Part shown: positions 52,829 through 61,653 of the stretch, piece after piece | Layout of the letters: the number at the start of each line of letters is the position of its first letter | How positions within the stretch are numbered: the stretch's first letter is position 1 | From: CBDEFX01 sp965237635 | GTDB taxonomy: Bacteria > Chloroflexota > Dehalococcoidia > Lucifugimonadales > CAUZJF01 | Length of the DNA: 64,000 nucleotides | Reading direction: 5' to 3' | NCBI GenBank assembly: GCA_965237635.1 | Contig: CBDEFX010000002.1 | Coordinates: 1,674,001 to 1,738,000 of the forward strand | Notes under the pieces: model-generated | What the model saw: the letters and a program-made list of their open reading frames with translations, nothing else | Told to the model about the DNA's origin: nothing | Database searches by the model: none | Translations under genes and position numbers: made by a program

Positions 52829-55200
52829 ATGAGCAGGGCGCTCAACTGGCTGAGCTGGCTGGTGACGGTGCGCCCGTGGGTCACGCTTGTCGTCATCGCG
52901 ATCGTGACACTGGTGTTGGCCGCCGGGCTTGCGAAGCGCGCGCCGGTGGCAGAGAACGAAGCCTTCCTCCCCCGGGATAGCGGCGTCGCCAAGGCGTTGG
53001 AGGAGATCGAGACCCTCTTCGGGGACTCCAATGTCGTCGTGGTGACGCTTGTCTTCCGTGGTGAAGTGCTCACGCCCGATGGACTCGCCCAGATGGACGG
53101 CTTGCTCGGCCGCATCGTTAGCGACCCGGGCGTAGGGGAACTCCTGCCGCCTGTCGACGCAATCACCGCCCCTACGTTGCTGATGAAACCCCTGCTCCAG
53201 GTGACCGACTTCGACTCGGTTACGCAGGCGCAGATCGATGCGGCGCTTGACCATGTCCGGGCCACCCCGGAGCTCCACCCGGCGCGAACGGCGCTCGACA
53301 TGATGACCGGAACGGACACGGATGGCACCCCGATCGCGGTCGCCACCATCCGGCTACGCGATACCAGCGACGAGACCGTTGACGACGCGCAGCTGGCGAT
53401 CAACGACCTGGCGGAGGCGGACGAGGGCCCGCTGAGCGTGGGCAGCGTGTCGCCCGCGGTGATTGAGGAGGAGTATCAGGAGGCCACGAGCACCGGGATG
53501 CTGCCGCTGCTGGGGCTGGCGCTGCTCGTGATCGCGTTGCTGACGCTGCTCTTCATGCGCACGCTCTCCGACCTGCTGCTCCACGCTGACGGGGCTTGTA
53601 CTCGCGCTGATCTGGACCGTCGGGGCGGAGAGCTGGCTCGGTCCAGGCGCCTTAGATCTGATCGGCCCACCGAACGCGCTCACGGCAACGGTGCCGCTCA
53701 TCCTGATAAGCCTCGCGGTGGACTATTCGATCCAGACGGTGTCGCACTACCGGGAGCAACGGATAGCCGGCGAGCCGGTGGCGGTAGCGGTGCTCACGGG
53801 GCTCCGGAACGTCATCATCCCGCTGGCGCTGGCCGCCATCACCACGAGCGTAAGCTTCCTGGCGAACCTGCTCTCGCCGATCTCGGGGATCGGGGACTTC
53901 GGCGTGGTGGCGGGGCTGGGCGTCGGGTTGAGCCTGATCGTGATGCTGACGGTGGTCCCAGCCGCGCGAACGATCATCGACCGGCGTCGCGAAGCCCGCG
54001 GACCGCTTCCTCCGCCCCGTCCGATCGCAAATGCAATCCCCGGCAGCGACCGGCTAGCGGAAAGGCTGGGGACATCCATCACGCGGCGGCCAGCGCCCTA
54101 CCTCATTCTCATAGTTGCGGTGACGGTTGGGCTCGGGTTCGCGGCCTCGGGGATCACCACGGACTTCACTATCCGCGACGTCCTACCCAGGGACGGGAAC
54201 TTGATCGAGGACCTGAATTCGCTCGATGCGGCCGTCGGAGGCTCAACGGAGGTTGTCAGCGTCCTGGTCAGAGCAGAGGTAACGGAGACGCGCACGCTCC
54301 ACAACCTGTTCTACATGACGGAGGCGTTTGAGGACGACCTAAGCCGGCCACGGGCCGCGGATGGCGCGATGGTGGCTTCGCTCCCTCTGCTCGTGCTCGA
54401 CTGGACCACGGACGACGGCACGCCAGGTGACAGGTACGACCCCGAGCTCGATTCGGCTGTTCGCGGAGGCGACAACGGGGCTGCATGTCGATCCTGCGCT
54501 GATTCAGAAGTTCCTTGATGCGCTCGCCGCCACCGATCCCAAAGCCGTGGCGCGGGTTCTGGTCGAGGACCCGGAGGGCATCGACACCACGCTGCTCCAG
54601 TTCCGGGCCTTCTCGGGCGATCCTGAGCGAACCGAGGGGATGGTAGAGGACATTGACGGGCTGTGGATCGGCGGCGACGACGCTATCGCGGTGACATCGC
54701 AGGACATCATCGTGCTCACCTCCTCGGACGAGATAAGGGATCGCCAGACAGAGGCGATCATCACGACGATCGCGGCAGCTCTCGGCATCCTCACGATCTT
54801 CTTCTGGATAACGCTGCGCCAGCCCGCGCTGGGCTTCATCGCGGTAGGACCGATAGTGCTCGTCCTCATCTGGGTGCTGGGCACCATGGCGCTGCTGGGC
54901 ATTCCATACACGATCATCACCTCGATCACCACGGTGCTCTCGATCGGGATCGGCGTGGACTACACGATCCACGTGATCTATCGCTACCGGGAAGAGTTCG
55001 CCAAGCGGCGCAACCCGGAGACGGCAGCGATCCGGACATTCGCCACCACCGGCTCTGCTCTGCTGGGCTCAGCGCTGACGACAGCGCTCGGGTTCGCGGT
55101 GCTGACGCTGTCGCCGCTGCAGTCATTCGAGCAGTTCGGCATCACGGCGGCGATCACGATCACGTACGCGCTGATCGTCTCCATCCTGGTGGTGCTGGAG
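52829..55200 (+). pseudogene. MMPL/RND-family transporter with two frameshifts, fused to an IS110 fragment
   Basis: The N-terminal frame (from ATG 52829: SRALNWLSWLVTVRPWVTLV) is normal until DLLL near 53580, where an extra C (53581-53582) changes frame; it should continue TLTGLVLALIWTVGAES and VDYSIQTVSHYREQR. A second extra base (T near 54452) breaks PELD-RLFAEATTG. The last part holds the second membrane bundle (GIGVDYTIHVIYRYREEF). Two SSD-like bundles and periplasmic loops identify an MMPL exporter of about 790 residues. The C-terminus is lost at the IS110 junction. TetR regulator absent. Confidence 0.82.
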
Positions 55201-56007
55201 CCTACGGGCGGTCTGGAACTGCCTGCGGTGGCAGCCCTGGCAGCTGCGTCGCTGCCAGTGGCCGTTGTCAATCCCAGACAGGTTCGAGACTTCGCCAGGG
55301 CCACCGGGACACTGGCGAAGACCGACGCCTTGGACGCGGCCTCACTGGCCCACTTCGCCGACGCGGTTCGTCCAGTCGTGCGCCCTATGAAGGACGCCGA
55401 AACCCAGGTCCTGAGTTCGCTGGTTGCCCGCAGACACCAGGTCATATCCATCCTGGTGTCTGAGAAGAGCCGGCTTGGGAGCGCGATCAGTGCCGTCCGT
55501 CCCCGGATCGAGGCCCACATCGCCTGGCTCAAGCAGGAGCTGAATGACATCGACGAAGAGCTGCGACAGACACTGCGCAGCAGTCCGGTGTGGCGGGAGA
55601 AGGATGACATCCTGCGCAGCGTCCCCGGGGTGGGTGAGCAGCTTTCCCTCGCTCTGTTGGCCCAGTTGCCGGAGTTGGGCACCCTGAACCGTCGGCAGGT
55701 CGCCTCGCTGGTGGGCGTGGCCCCCTTCAGCAGAGACAGCGGCACCATGCGTGGCAAACGCACCGTCTGGGGTGGACGCGCCCGGGTCCGAGCCGTCCTG
55801 TACATGGCAACGCTGGCCGCCAGCCGCTTCAATCCCGTCATCCGGGACTTCTACCAGCGGCTGCTGGCCGCTGGTAAGCCCAAGAAGGTGGCCCTCGTTG
55901 CCTGTATGCGCAAACTGCTCGTCATACTCAATTCCATGCTCAAGCAGCGCTCGCCCTGGCGCGCTGAGCGCGCCAGCACCCCGCCACTCGTCGGTCACTC
56001 ATCTTGA
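55201..56007 (+). pseudogene. IS110-family transposase, N-terminus replaced by MMPL sequence
   Basis: From EPTGGLELPAVAALAAASLP the frame encodes IS110: VVNPRQVRDFARATGTLAKT with the conserved Asp, AHFADAVRP, and Transposase_20 ILRSVPGVGEQLSLALLAQL, VASLVGVAPFSRDSGTMRGK, ending at 56007. The first about 90 residues, with three of the DEDD residues, are missing; the frame continues directly from the MMPL gene through VSILVVLEPTGG. The junction is in frame. Confidence 0.8.
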
Positions 56008-56202
56008 CTTTCAACACAGTTGCTTGACAGTCGCAACACTTCACCTCCTCACACATGTCGTGGTCGTGTCGGTATGGTCGGGTGCGCTCTGTGGGGCTTT
56101 TGAGATACTTGCACACGCCTCATAGGGCACGGGGGATTTTCGGCCCCTGGCGGCGATCTGGGGGCAACCTATGAAGCAGTCTATAGACTGCCCCCGGGGC
56201 TA

Positions 56203-56759
56203 CCCATCTCATATGCGGCGTCAAGACGAACATCGTGACGGCGGCGTTGGCGACCACTCACGAGTCCGCCGACACCAAGCAACTGCCGGGCCTACTGGAG
56301 CGGACCGCCGCGACCTTCTCCATCGATGAGGTGTCGGCGGACAAAGCCTACGCCAGCAAACGCAACCTCCGAGAGATAGATGCGGTCGGCGCGATGCCCT
56401 ACATCCCGTTCAAGTCATACTCCACGGGTAGCCAGGGCAAGCGCCGATACGACAGCCTATGGGCCAAGATGTGGCACTTTTACAGTTTCAACCGAGACGA
56501 GTTCAACGCCCACTACCACAAGCGAAGCAATGTCGAGACCACGATGGCGATGATCAAGACCAAGTTCGGGGCCAACGTCAAGTCCAAGACCGGAACGGCC
56601 CAGGTGAATGAGGTCCTGTGCAAGGTGCTGTGCCACAACATCTGCGTCCTGATACAATCCTTCTACGAGTTGGGTATCGAAACAGACTTTGCCATGCCGA
56701 CCCCGCCTGAACCAAAAATCGTAGACCTGAACCAATATAGAGAGCGTTTTGGCATTTAA
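56203..56759 (+). pseudogene. DDE transposase fragment (IS4/IS5-like), C-terminal part
   Basis: Reading CGVKTNIVTAALATT, VSADKAYASKRNLREID, then HYHKRSNVETTMAMIKTKFG with the catalytic Glu, and TGTAQVNEVLCKVLCHNICV. The N-terminal half, with the first Asp, is absent. The 195 bp before it (56008-56202) hold no gene. The 3' end abuts a GTGCAAAGCCCATCAAGGGAG piece of the family-D repeat. Confidence 0.78.
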
Positions 56760-56816
56760 AGTGCAAAGCCCATCAAGGGAGAGGAGGTCACGCGTTCCTT
56801 CCTGGCCGGCTACTCC

Positions 56817-57185
56817 CTACAGCTCGACGGCGTTCTCGATCACGTCTACCCGCTGGAGTTTGCCGTTGTGGCCTATCTCGACCGCGACGAGGTCGATGCG
56901 CTACTCGCGGCTTTCAGCGTCGTTGGTTTGGAGGTACTCTCGGGCGGCGTCGACCAGGTGCGCCCGCTTGCGTGAAGTCAGCGACTCCTCAGGCGCGCCC
57001 ACGGCGGTGCCCATGCGTGTGCGGACCTCAACGAAGACCAGGGTGTCGTCCTTCTCGACGACAAGGTCGATCTCGCCGGCCTTGGCGCGGTAGTTGGCTT
57101 CGAGAATCGAGTAGCCGGAGGCCTCGAGGCGATGTCTTGCCAGCTCCTCGCCACTCCTGCCGAGACGCTGCCGGCTGCCGGTCAT
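56817..57185 (-). pseudogene. yraN: YraN family (UPF0102) nuclease-like protein with in-frame TAG
   Basis: Read through, the gene is 122 codons: SGEELARHRLEASGYSILEA, KAGEIDLVVEKDDTLVFVEV with Asp and ExV-R, TSRKRAHLVDAAREYL, then ESRE-stop-RIDLVAVEIGHNGKLQR and VDVIENAVEL. The TAG at 56901-56903 falls where relatives usually have Trp (TGG), so one G-to-A change explains it. Everything after it is still in frame and conserved, so the mutation is recent, a sequencing error or read through. It overlaps rnhB by 4 bp. Confidence 0.85.
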
Positions 57186-57835
57186 CGAGCAGGCTCCCAG
57201 TCCTTGACCGGAGCGAACGAGCGGCGATGGATCGGGCAGGGGCCCTCCGTCTTCAGAACCCGGAGGTGCTTTCTTGTGGCGTAGCCCTTGTGACTGGCAA
57301 ACCCGTAGGACGGGTAGAGATCGTCCTGTTCATCCATGATCCTGTCGCGGGTAACCTTGGCGACGATCGAGGCTGCCGCGATCGATAGGCACAGAGCGTC
57401 GCCATGGATGATCGACTTCTGGGGGATCGCGACCCGTGGCAGGCTGATCGCGTCCAGGAGCAGAAACTGAGGCAGAAGCGCCAGGGAGTTCAACGCCCGT
57501 TGCATGGCGAGGCGGGTCGCGGGCACGATACCGAGCTCGTCGACTTCCTCGCTGGAGCTTATTCCGACCTCGAGGGCGAGGGCCTTCTCCCGAAGGTGGG
57601 GAAGGGCCTTCTCACGTTGGGCTGGGGTCAACTGCTTGCTGTCGCGGACCAGCCGCCTCCACTTCCCCTTCGGGTTCTGAGGCAGGACCGCAACACCTGC
57701 CACGACCGGCCCGGCCAGCGGTCCTCGGCCCACTTCGTCGAGGCCTGCGACGAAGGAGTAGCCATGGTCTAACAGGGCGACCTCTTCGTGGACTGTGGGC
57801 GCCTGTCTTCCGGTGGTCTTACGACGCTTGGGCAT
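57182..57835 (-). CDS. rnhB: Ribonuclease HII
   Basis: Removes ribonucleotides from DNA. 217 residues from ATG 57835. Motifs: FVAGLDEVGRGPLAGPVVAG (catalytic Asp-Glu), RDSKQLTPAQRE, FLLLDAISLP (Asp), GDALCLSIAAASIVAKVTRD (Asp region) and YGFASHKGYATRKHL. A longer frame extends upstream but lacks family sequence and overlaps a repeat. The N-terminal 25 residues (MPKRRKTTGRQAPTVHEEV) precede the core. Confidence 0.94.
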   Translation of the reverse strand: MPKRRKTTGRQAPTVHEEVALLDHGYSFVAGLDEVGRGPLAGPVVAGVAVLPQNPKGKWRRLVRDSKQLTPAQREKALPHLREKALALEVGISSSEEVDELGIVPATRLAMQRALNSLALLPQFLLLDAISLPRVAIPQKSIIHGDALCLSIAAASIVAKVTRDRIMDEQDDLYPSYGFASHKGYATRKHLRVLKTEGPCPIHRRSFAPVKDWEPAR

Positions 57836-57895
57836 CGTGCCTTCAGGCCTCGGGTTGGTCATTCCCACGAGAATGGCGTCGGTCGATGGGGCCGC

Positions 57896-57922
57896 GGAGA
57901 CGCCCCAGCGGGGCGTCTCTAC
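57896..57922. repeat. Family-B palindromic repeat, copy 2
   Basis: GGAGACGCCCCAGCGGGGC followed by GTCTCTAC; perfect 10-bp stem with AGC loop. It lies in the 130-bp gap between rnhB and the HsdR_N-like gene. Copies at 9575 and 62654. Confidence 0.85.
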
Positions 57923-57965
57923 ACGTCCAGGCCAGCAATCAGCCGATCTTCCCCGTCCACTGAAA

Positions 57966-59024
57966 TCATGATGGGTACCGCGCTGCTGCCTCTCGGAGGC
58001 TGCTGGCATGGGCATAGACGGCGTCGATCCCATCGATGTCGACGCGCTCTTCGTTCTTGTCTTGGTCGAACAACCCGACGGATTTTCGTGATGTCAAGAG
58101 TCTCAAGCGGCACACGGGCTTCCGGTTGTTGTCGTCGAGGATGACTGTGGAATAGTCCTTTGCCTCTCTGAGGAACACCCGTTTTACGTCCACGGCTTCG
58201 GCTAGAATTGCCTTCACTACGTACAATGCCTGAAGCTCATCGTCAGTCGGGCGTTGCACGCCGTCGGTTTCGGAGGTGGTATTCTCCTGCGCTGTTGACG
58301 GTTGATCCTCCTTGATCAAAGCCGACGTTAGTCTTTCGTTGATCCGGTCGCTGACGAAATCCCTCAGGGCTCGCCCCGTCAGCTTGGTGAACTGGTCCTT
58401 CACGGCCTGCGTCATCCGACCAGGACGTACCCGGGAAGCGAAAAAACGAACGAGTTCGTCCGAGGGTTGCTTGAGCTCTTCTGACAGTATGCGTTTGATC
58501 TCCCAGGCATACTTCAGGTCTCGCGCGAACTCAATCGTTTCGTCGAGCTGGAACGCTTCCTTCGTAAACCGCCTGAGCTGCTCGACATCGGCGTCAGATA
58601 TGTTAGCCATATCGAACTGAAAGAACGGGCGACTGTCTATTCTGTGAGCGTCGTCCAGGTCCGAGAAGAATTGGTACACCATGCCATCTGTGAGCACGCC
58701 GAATCGCGCGCTTGTTACGCTGAAGTAGCGCATGAGCTGAGACAGCAGTTCCTGGTCGCCTAGGGCGGTTCCGGTCTTCTTGCACTCGATGAGCAGAATC
58801 GGCTCTCCGTCCTTCATGATTGCGTAGTCGACTTTCTCGCCCTTTTTGACGCCTATGTCGGCAGTGAATTCCGGCACCACCTCGGTCGGGTCAAAAGGGT
58901 TGTATCCAAGAGTCTGAATAAAGGGCATGACCATCGACGTCTTGGTCGCCTCTTCGGTATCGACCACTCCGACCCGGTTGATGAATTTAGCTGCCCTCGT
59001 ACGCAGTCCCTCTGCGAAGTCCAT
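57966..59024 (-). CDS. Stand-alone type I restriction R-subunit N-terminal (HSDR_N-like) protein
   Basis: 352 residues from ATG 59024 behind AAGGAG. The N-terminal 130 residues are a PD-(D/E)XK nuclease domain: VMPFIQTLGYNPFDPTEVVP, KVDYAIMKDGEPILLIECKK (Asp, ExK), LMRYFSVTSARFGVLTDG. The rest is helical, then a small beta domain (RKPVCRLRLLTSRK). No helicase, specificity or methylase genes are near, so it is not a type I system; such proteins are common and of unproven role. Confidence 0.85.
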   Translation of the reverse strand: MDFAEGLRTRAAKFINRVGVVDTEEATKTSMVMPFIQTLGYNPFDPTEVVPEFTADIGVKKGEKVDYAIMKDGEPILLIECKKTGTALGDQELLSQLMRYFSVTSARFGVLTDGMVYQFFSDLDDAHRIDSRPFFQFDMANISDADVEQLRRFTKEAFQLDETIEFARDLKYAWEIKRILSEELKQPSDELVRFFASRVRPGRMTQAVKDQFTKLTGRALRDFVSDRINERLTSALIKEDQPSTAQENTTSETDGVQRPTDDELQALYVVKAILAEAVDVKRVFLREAKDYSTVILDDNNRKPVCRLRLLTSRKSVGLFDQDKNEERVDIDGIDAVYAHASSLREAAARYPS

Positions 59025-59093
59025 GGCCGGAATCTCCTTAAGACGCCTTTCTTGGACCTTGTGGGACCTGGGTTCAGCGCGATTATCTGCGCC

Positions 59094-60185
59094 TCAGTTT
59101 GCGGATGGCGGGTCGAGCTCGATTATTCCGCCGCCGACAAGCTCATCTCCCTGGTAAAAGACGACGGCCTGTCCTGGTGTCACGGCTCGCTGTGGCTCTC
59201 GGAAACGGACCTCCGCCCATTCATCTCCGGCCAGTAGGGTCGCGGCCGACTGGGAGGCCTTGTATCGTATCTTGGCCTCTACTTCGAGGGGGGCGTTGGG
59301 GGACTGTCCCGACGTGAAGTTTAGTCTCGATGCCCATAGTGACTCGCGATATAGCTCGTTCTCAGCTCCTAGGGTGACCTGGTCTGTTTCAGGGTCTATC
59401 TTTACGACGTACATCGGGCTGCCTGTGTTACCTGGTAGGCCGAGCCCGCGCCTCTGTCCCACGGTGAAGAAGTGGACGCCAGGATGGCCACCTAAAACCT
59501 TGCCCCCCGAGTCGACCATCTGTCCAGGCCTGGGTAGAGCCCGCTCGCCGACAAACTTGCGGTAGTCTCCGTCCGGGATGAAGCATATTTCCTGACTGTC
59601 CGGCTTGTCGGCCACCGGGAGGCCAGCTTCGGCGGCGAGTCGTCTGATATCGTTCTTAGGGTACTCGCCTATCGGCAGTAGCAGCCGTGCCAGCTCAGGC
59701 TGGGTCAGCGTGAACAGGACGTAGGACTGGTCCTTGCCGGCACCGACAGCCTTCAGCAGACGCGACCCGGCGCCGTTCCGGCGGATGCGCGCGTAGTGTC
59801 CCGTGGCTATGTAGTCAGCATCAAGAAACATAGCCCTGCGCAGCAGAAAATCGAACTTGATCTTGTCGTTGCAGGCGAGGCAGGGGTGGGGAGTGCGGCC
59901 GCGGTCGTACTCCTGGCAGAAGTAGTCGACGACGTGCTTCTGGAACTCGCGCTCGAAGTTGAGCACGTAGTGTGGCGCTCCGATGGTCTGGCAGACTCGT
60001 CGGGCGTCTTCCACGTCCTCGACGGAGCAGCAGCGCTTGCTGAGTGCCGGGAGATCGTCGCGCTCGACCGTCCAGAGGCGCATGGTGACCCCGATCACCT
60101 CGAACCCCTGTTCCTTCAAGAGCAGCGCGGCGACGGAGGAGTCGACTCCTCCGCTCATGGCTACGATCACCCTTCCCTTGCTCAC
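59094..60185 (-). CDS. mnmA: tRNA-specific 2-thiouridylase MnmA
   Basis: Thiolates U34 of tRNA-Lys, -Glu and -Gln. About 363 residues from GTG 60185; ATG 60221 would add 12. PP-loop AMSGGVDSSVAALL near the start, catalytic pair of Cys in HPCLACNDKIKF and SQEICFIPDGDYRKF, and the C-terminal beta-barrel (FTVGQRRGLGLPG, PGQAVVFYQGDELVGGG). Complete and intact. No neighbouring gene of the pathway. Confidence 0.95.
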   Translation of the reverse strand: MSKGRVIVAMSGGVDSSVAALLLKEQGFEVIGVTMRLWTVERDDLPALSKRCCSVEDVEDARRVCQTIGAPHYVLNFEREFQKHVVDYFCQEYDRGRTPHPCLACNDKIKFDFLLRRAMFLDADYIATGHYARIRRNGAGSRLLKAVGAGKDQSYVLFTLTQPELARLLLPIGEYPKNDIRRLAAEAGLPVADKPDSQEICFIPDGDYRKFVGERALPRPGQMVDSGGKVLGGHPGVHFFTVGQRRGLGLPGNTGSPMYVVKIDPETDQVTLGAENELYRESLWASRLNFTSGQSPNAPLEVEAKIRYKASQSAATLLAGDEWAEVRFREPQRAVTPGQAVVFYQGDELVGGGIIELDPPSAN

Positions 60186-60221
60186 GGCGCCCAGTGTAGC
60201 ACAAGGGGGGATACGCATCAA

Positions 60222-60564
60222 CAGATTGTTGGGTCCCTCGATACGTCCTCCCGATGCGGCATCGGGGCGGCATCGGGACTACTCGGGATGAGCGGTGTGT
60301 GAGTCCGTTCTCGGTGAGCGACCTTAATGTCCGGACTGCGTGCCGGACTTATGAAAGTAACTTTGGGAGCGCTCTTTTGTCCCTTCTCCCGCCTTGCGGG
60401 AGAAGGTTAGGATGAGGGTTCCCCTCAGCAGGGACTGCAGCAATGCCGCTCGCTGAGCTGTTACTTAAGAGCCCGCCCTTCGGTCGGCGATAGGGCCCCC
60501 GGAGGATGGGCAACGGTTGCCGGTGCTGGTAGAATCTTAGCTGAAGCCAACACAGGGGGAGACG
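60222..60564. repeat. Intergenic repeats: family-A copy and family-D hairpin
   Basis: 60237-60310 is a family-A copy with a disturbed palindrome (CCCGATGCGGCATCGGGGC, then GGCATCGGGACTACTCGGG). 60378-60420 is a family-D hairpin (CCTTCTCCCGCCTTGCGGGA, then GAAGGTTAGGATGAGGG). No gene is evident. Confidence 0.7.
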
Positions 60565-60759
60565 TTGAAGTACTCAGAGATGGAGTCGATCGATCCGGGG
60601 CTCAAGTTCAAGACGATTAGCGGGATCATGGTCGAAACCACGGGGGCAACGACACACGTCGAGTCCACGGAGGTGTACGTCCATGAGGTGGTCATCACGG
60701 AGGGTGTAGGGCAGGGGAACAAGTACCTGCACAATCTTGACTCAGCGGAACCTCAATAG
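60565..60759 (+). CDS. Small hypothetical protein
   Basis: 64 residues from TTG 60565, 4 bases after GGGGGAG. MKYSEMESIDPGLKFKTISG.. with a mostly beta, acidic composition and ending HNLDSAEPQ. No homologue is recognised, but the good ribosome site and coding-like third positions suggest it may be real. Confidence 0.4.
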   Translation: MKYSEMESIDPGLKFKTISGIMVETTGATTHVESTEVYVHEVVITEGVGQGNKYLHNLDSAEPQ

Positions 60760-60796
60760 GGGAGCGTGGGTCTTTTCAAAATCGCGTGTGGAAGCG

Positions 60797-60945
60797 CCTT
60801 CGACAGGGTCCCTCGATACGTCCCGATAGGGCATCGGGACTACTCGGGATGAACGGTTGTGTGAATATTCCGTTCGTGGTGAGTTCCGACAAGAGTCGCC
60901 CCGATGCCGCATCGGGGGACCCGTCGAACCACGGGTCACCAGGGC
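60797..60945. repeat. Family-A composite dispersed repeat, copy 6 (full length)
   Basis: Two nested palindromes: CCCGATAGGGCATCGGGA within the left arm and CCCCGATGCCGCATCGGGG within the right arm. The outer sequences are CTTCGACAGGGTCCCTCG, GAACGGTTGTGTGAA, TTCGTGGTGAG and CGTCGAACCACGGG. It fills most of the 301-bp gap before the DUF4178 gene, which contains no other feature. Confidence 0.8.
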
Positions 60946-61060
60946 GGGACATTGAAAAATGAAACAGCTCTGAGCGGCACAGCGACTGTGTTGACCGTGG
61001 TCTAGGCCCAGACTACAATGGCAAGCGCGGCAGCCGGGCAGATATGGACAGCAGGAGCCG

Positions 61061-61627
61061 GTGTTGCTTGACTCACTGTTCGGAAGGCGCAAGAAGAAGC
61101 CACCCGCCTCCAGTTCTCTTGGTGAGACCATAAAGGACGCAGGGGTCGGAGATGTGTTTACGGTGACCGGCCTGTCTCTTGATTATGAGGAGTCGTATTT
61201 CATCGTCGAGAAGAAGAACAGGTACGAGAGCTTTTCCGGGAGATCGTATGAGCTCCTGGGCGTCGACGGAGACCACCGGCTATGGGTTCACTGGTCGGAC
61301 GAAGGCGGGTTGTTCGTGTCGGCGATGGCCGAGAGAAAGCCCACAGGCCTTGAAGGGGTGGGCCTCACCGAAGATGACCTCGTCCGTATGGACGACCAAC
61401 ACTCCATTGACAACTCGGTCACACACGAAGGTGTCCAGTTTCATTACAGAAACAGCGGGGAGGCCTTCTTTTATCAGGACAACGGTCCGGATGGAGAGGG
61501 CTTCTATCTCTGGGAGTTCGCGGGCGACGACAAGATGCTGTCCATCGACAAGTATGAAGGCATGCCGTTCCAGGGTTTCGTAAGCGACGTCGTACCCCCT
61601 GACAGCGTCACGGTATATAAGCGTTGA
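61061..61627 (+). CDS. DUF4178 family protein
   Basis: 188 residues from GTG 61061, with AGGAG 6 bases upstream. GDVFTVTGLSLDYEESYFIV and EKKNRYESF, then YELLGVDGDHRLWVHWSDE match the DUF4178 module; the second half repeats a beta-rich pattern. It is followed 26 bp on by a DUF350 membrane gene. DUF4178 and DUF350 genes are known to occur together in several phyla, sometimes with PspA-like and spermidine-synthase-like proteins, which are absent here. Function unknown. Confidence 0.75.
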   Translation: MLLDSLFGRRKKKPPASSSLGETIKDAGVGDVFTVTGLSLDYEESYFIVEKKNRYESFSGRSYELLGVDGDHRLWVHWSDEGGLFVSAMAERKPTGLEGVGLTEDDLVRMDDQHSIDNSVTHEGVQFHYRNSGEAFFYQDNGPDGEGFYLWEFAGDDKMLSIDKYEGMPFQGFVSDVVPPDSVTVYKR

Positions 61628-61653
61628 TGCCGATCGGGTGACTGGAGGGTCAG

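Noticed and set aside
57836..58033. N-terminal extension of ribonuclease HII
   Set aside because: It has no family similarity and overlaps a repeat and the next gene's end.
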